Positions 5,894 to 6,073 of a stretch of DNA of 6,073 nt are shown one piece after another. The first letter of the stretch is position 1. Every line of letters begins with the position of its first letter. Below the pieces are notes generated by a model. It saw only the letters and a program-made list of their open reading frames with translations. It did not search any database and was not told the DNA's origin. The stretch comes from a bacterium. GTDB taxonomy: Bacteria; Cyanobacteriota; Sericytochromatia; S15B-MN24; VGJW01. The position numbers were made by a program, and so were the translations under genes. The stretch spans positions 1 to 6,073 of the forward strand of contig JAJYIO010000181.1 in assembly GCA_021790035.1 (NCBI GenBank), in the 5' to 3' direction.

Positions 5894-5974
5894 CTCCCCT
5901 TCGGGGCAGGGACTTGAGAGGGGGCCTTGCCCCCCGCAAACTACCCCCCGCTGCGGGCAAGCTGCGGCGTCGCC
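5894..5974. repeat. GC-rich intergenic direct repeat, copy 1
   Basis: An 81-bp unit matching the copy at 5994-6073 with only a few differences: one single-base indel after GACTTG and a handful of substitutions. Internal structure includes CCCCTTCGGGG, able to form a TTCG-loop hairpin, and GGGGGC-CTT-GCCCCC, a perfect 6-bp stem (5920-5934). It ends with GCTGCGGGCAAGCTGCGGC, which repeats GCTGC. The following spacer contains CTTGC-TCG-GCAAG. No start with a ribosome binding site or coding signature is seen; it resembles dispersed palindromic intergenic repeats. Confidence 0.9.
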
Positions 5975-5993
5975 TTGCTCGGCAAGTGGGAAC

Positions 5994-6073
5994 CTCCCCT
6001 TCGGGGCAGTGACTTGCAGGGGGCCTTGCCCCCCGCAAACTACCCCTAGCTGCGGGCAAGCTGCGGCGTCGCC
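5994..6073. repeat. GC-rich intergenic direct repeat, copy 2, reaching the window edge
   Basis: Second copy, 80 bp, beginning exactly 100 bases after the first. It keeps both internal hairpins and the shared end GCGTCGCC. The clearest substitution is CCCCTAGCTG in place of CCCCCCGCTG. The window ends precisely at the last shared base, so whether a further copy follows is not visible. Confidence 0.88.

Noticed and set aside
5097..6059. Minus-strand frame with repeated SLRGARPP peptides
   Set aside because: The peptide repeat comes from the direct DNA repeat, and most of the rest is antisense to gpmI, the small gene and the terminator.
5894..6073. CRISPR-like array
   Set aside because: The repeat unit of 80 bp is too long, the 19-base spacer is short, only two copies are visible, and no cas gene is present.

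Overview
The window is GC-rich bacterial DNA carrying a compact operon for the lower, triose part of glycolysis. The order on the + strand is gap (755-1777), pgk (1860-3095), tpiA (3174-3941) and gpmI (4009-5580). All four proteins are full length and keep their catalytic residues, so identification is secure. The same gene order, usually with cggR in front and eno behind, is common in Bacillota and also occurs elsewhere. Neither cggR nor eno is present here. The phylum cannot be fixed from the sequence alone. High GC with strong G/C preference at third codon positions argues against a typical low-GC Bacillota.

Left side (1-754): a divergent minus-strand gene runs off the left edge. It has a lipoprotein-type signal peptide ending in TTAC, then six tandem copies of the hexapeptide L-T-N-(A/G)-S-(A/P). 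The repeats differ mainly at third codon positions of this minus-strand frame, which is strong evidence that this frame is the real one. A 317-base divergent intergenic region separates it from gap and holds a candidate gap promoter with a small inverted repeat in its spacer.

Centre (755-5580): the four enzymes convert glyceraldehyde-3-phosphate to 2-phosphoglycerate, with TpiA feeding in dihydroxyacetone phosphate. Spacers are short (67-82 bases) and no terminator-like hairpin followed by a T run interrupts them. The gap-pgk spacer holds a perfect 12-bp hairpin whose 3' arm contains an SD-like GGAGGTGA. TpiA and GpmI probably start at non-ATG codons (TTG 3180 and GTG 4009).

Right side (5581-6073): 62 bases after gpmI is a 54-codon gene with a near-perfect ribosome binding site. 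Its product resembles the small YjfB-like putative motility proteins. It is followed at once by a rho-independent terminator (5820-5856), which probably ends the operon. The last 180 bases hold two copies of an 80/81-bp GC-rich direct repeat with period 100. The second copy reaches the window edge, so the array may continue.

Nothing in the window is clearly a new defence or mobile system. The least explained elements are the repeat lipoprotein, the gap-pgk hairpin, the small gene attached to the operon, and the direct repeat.
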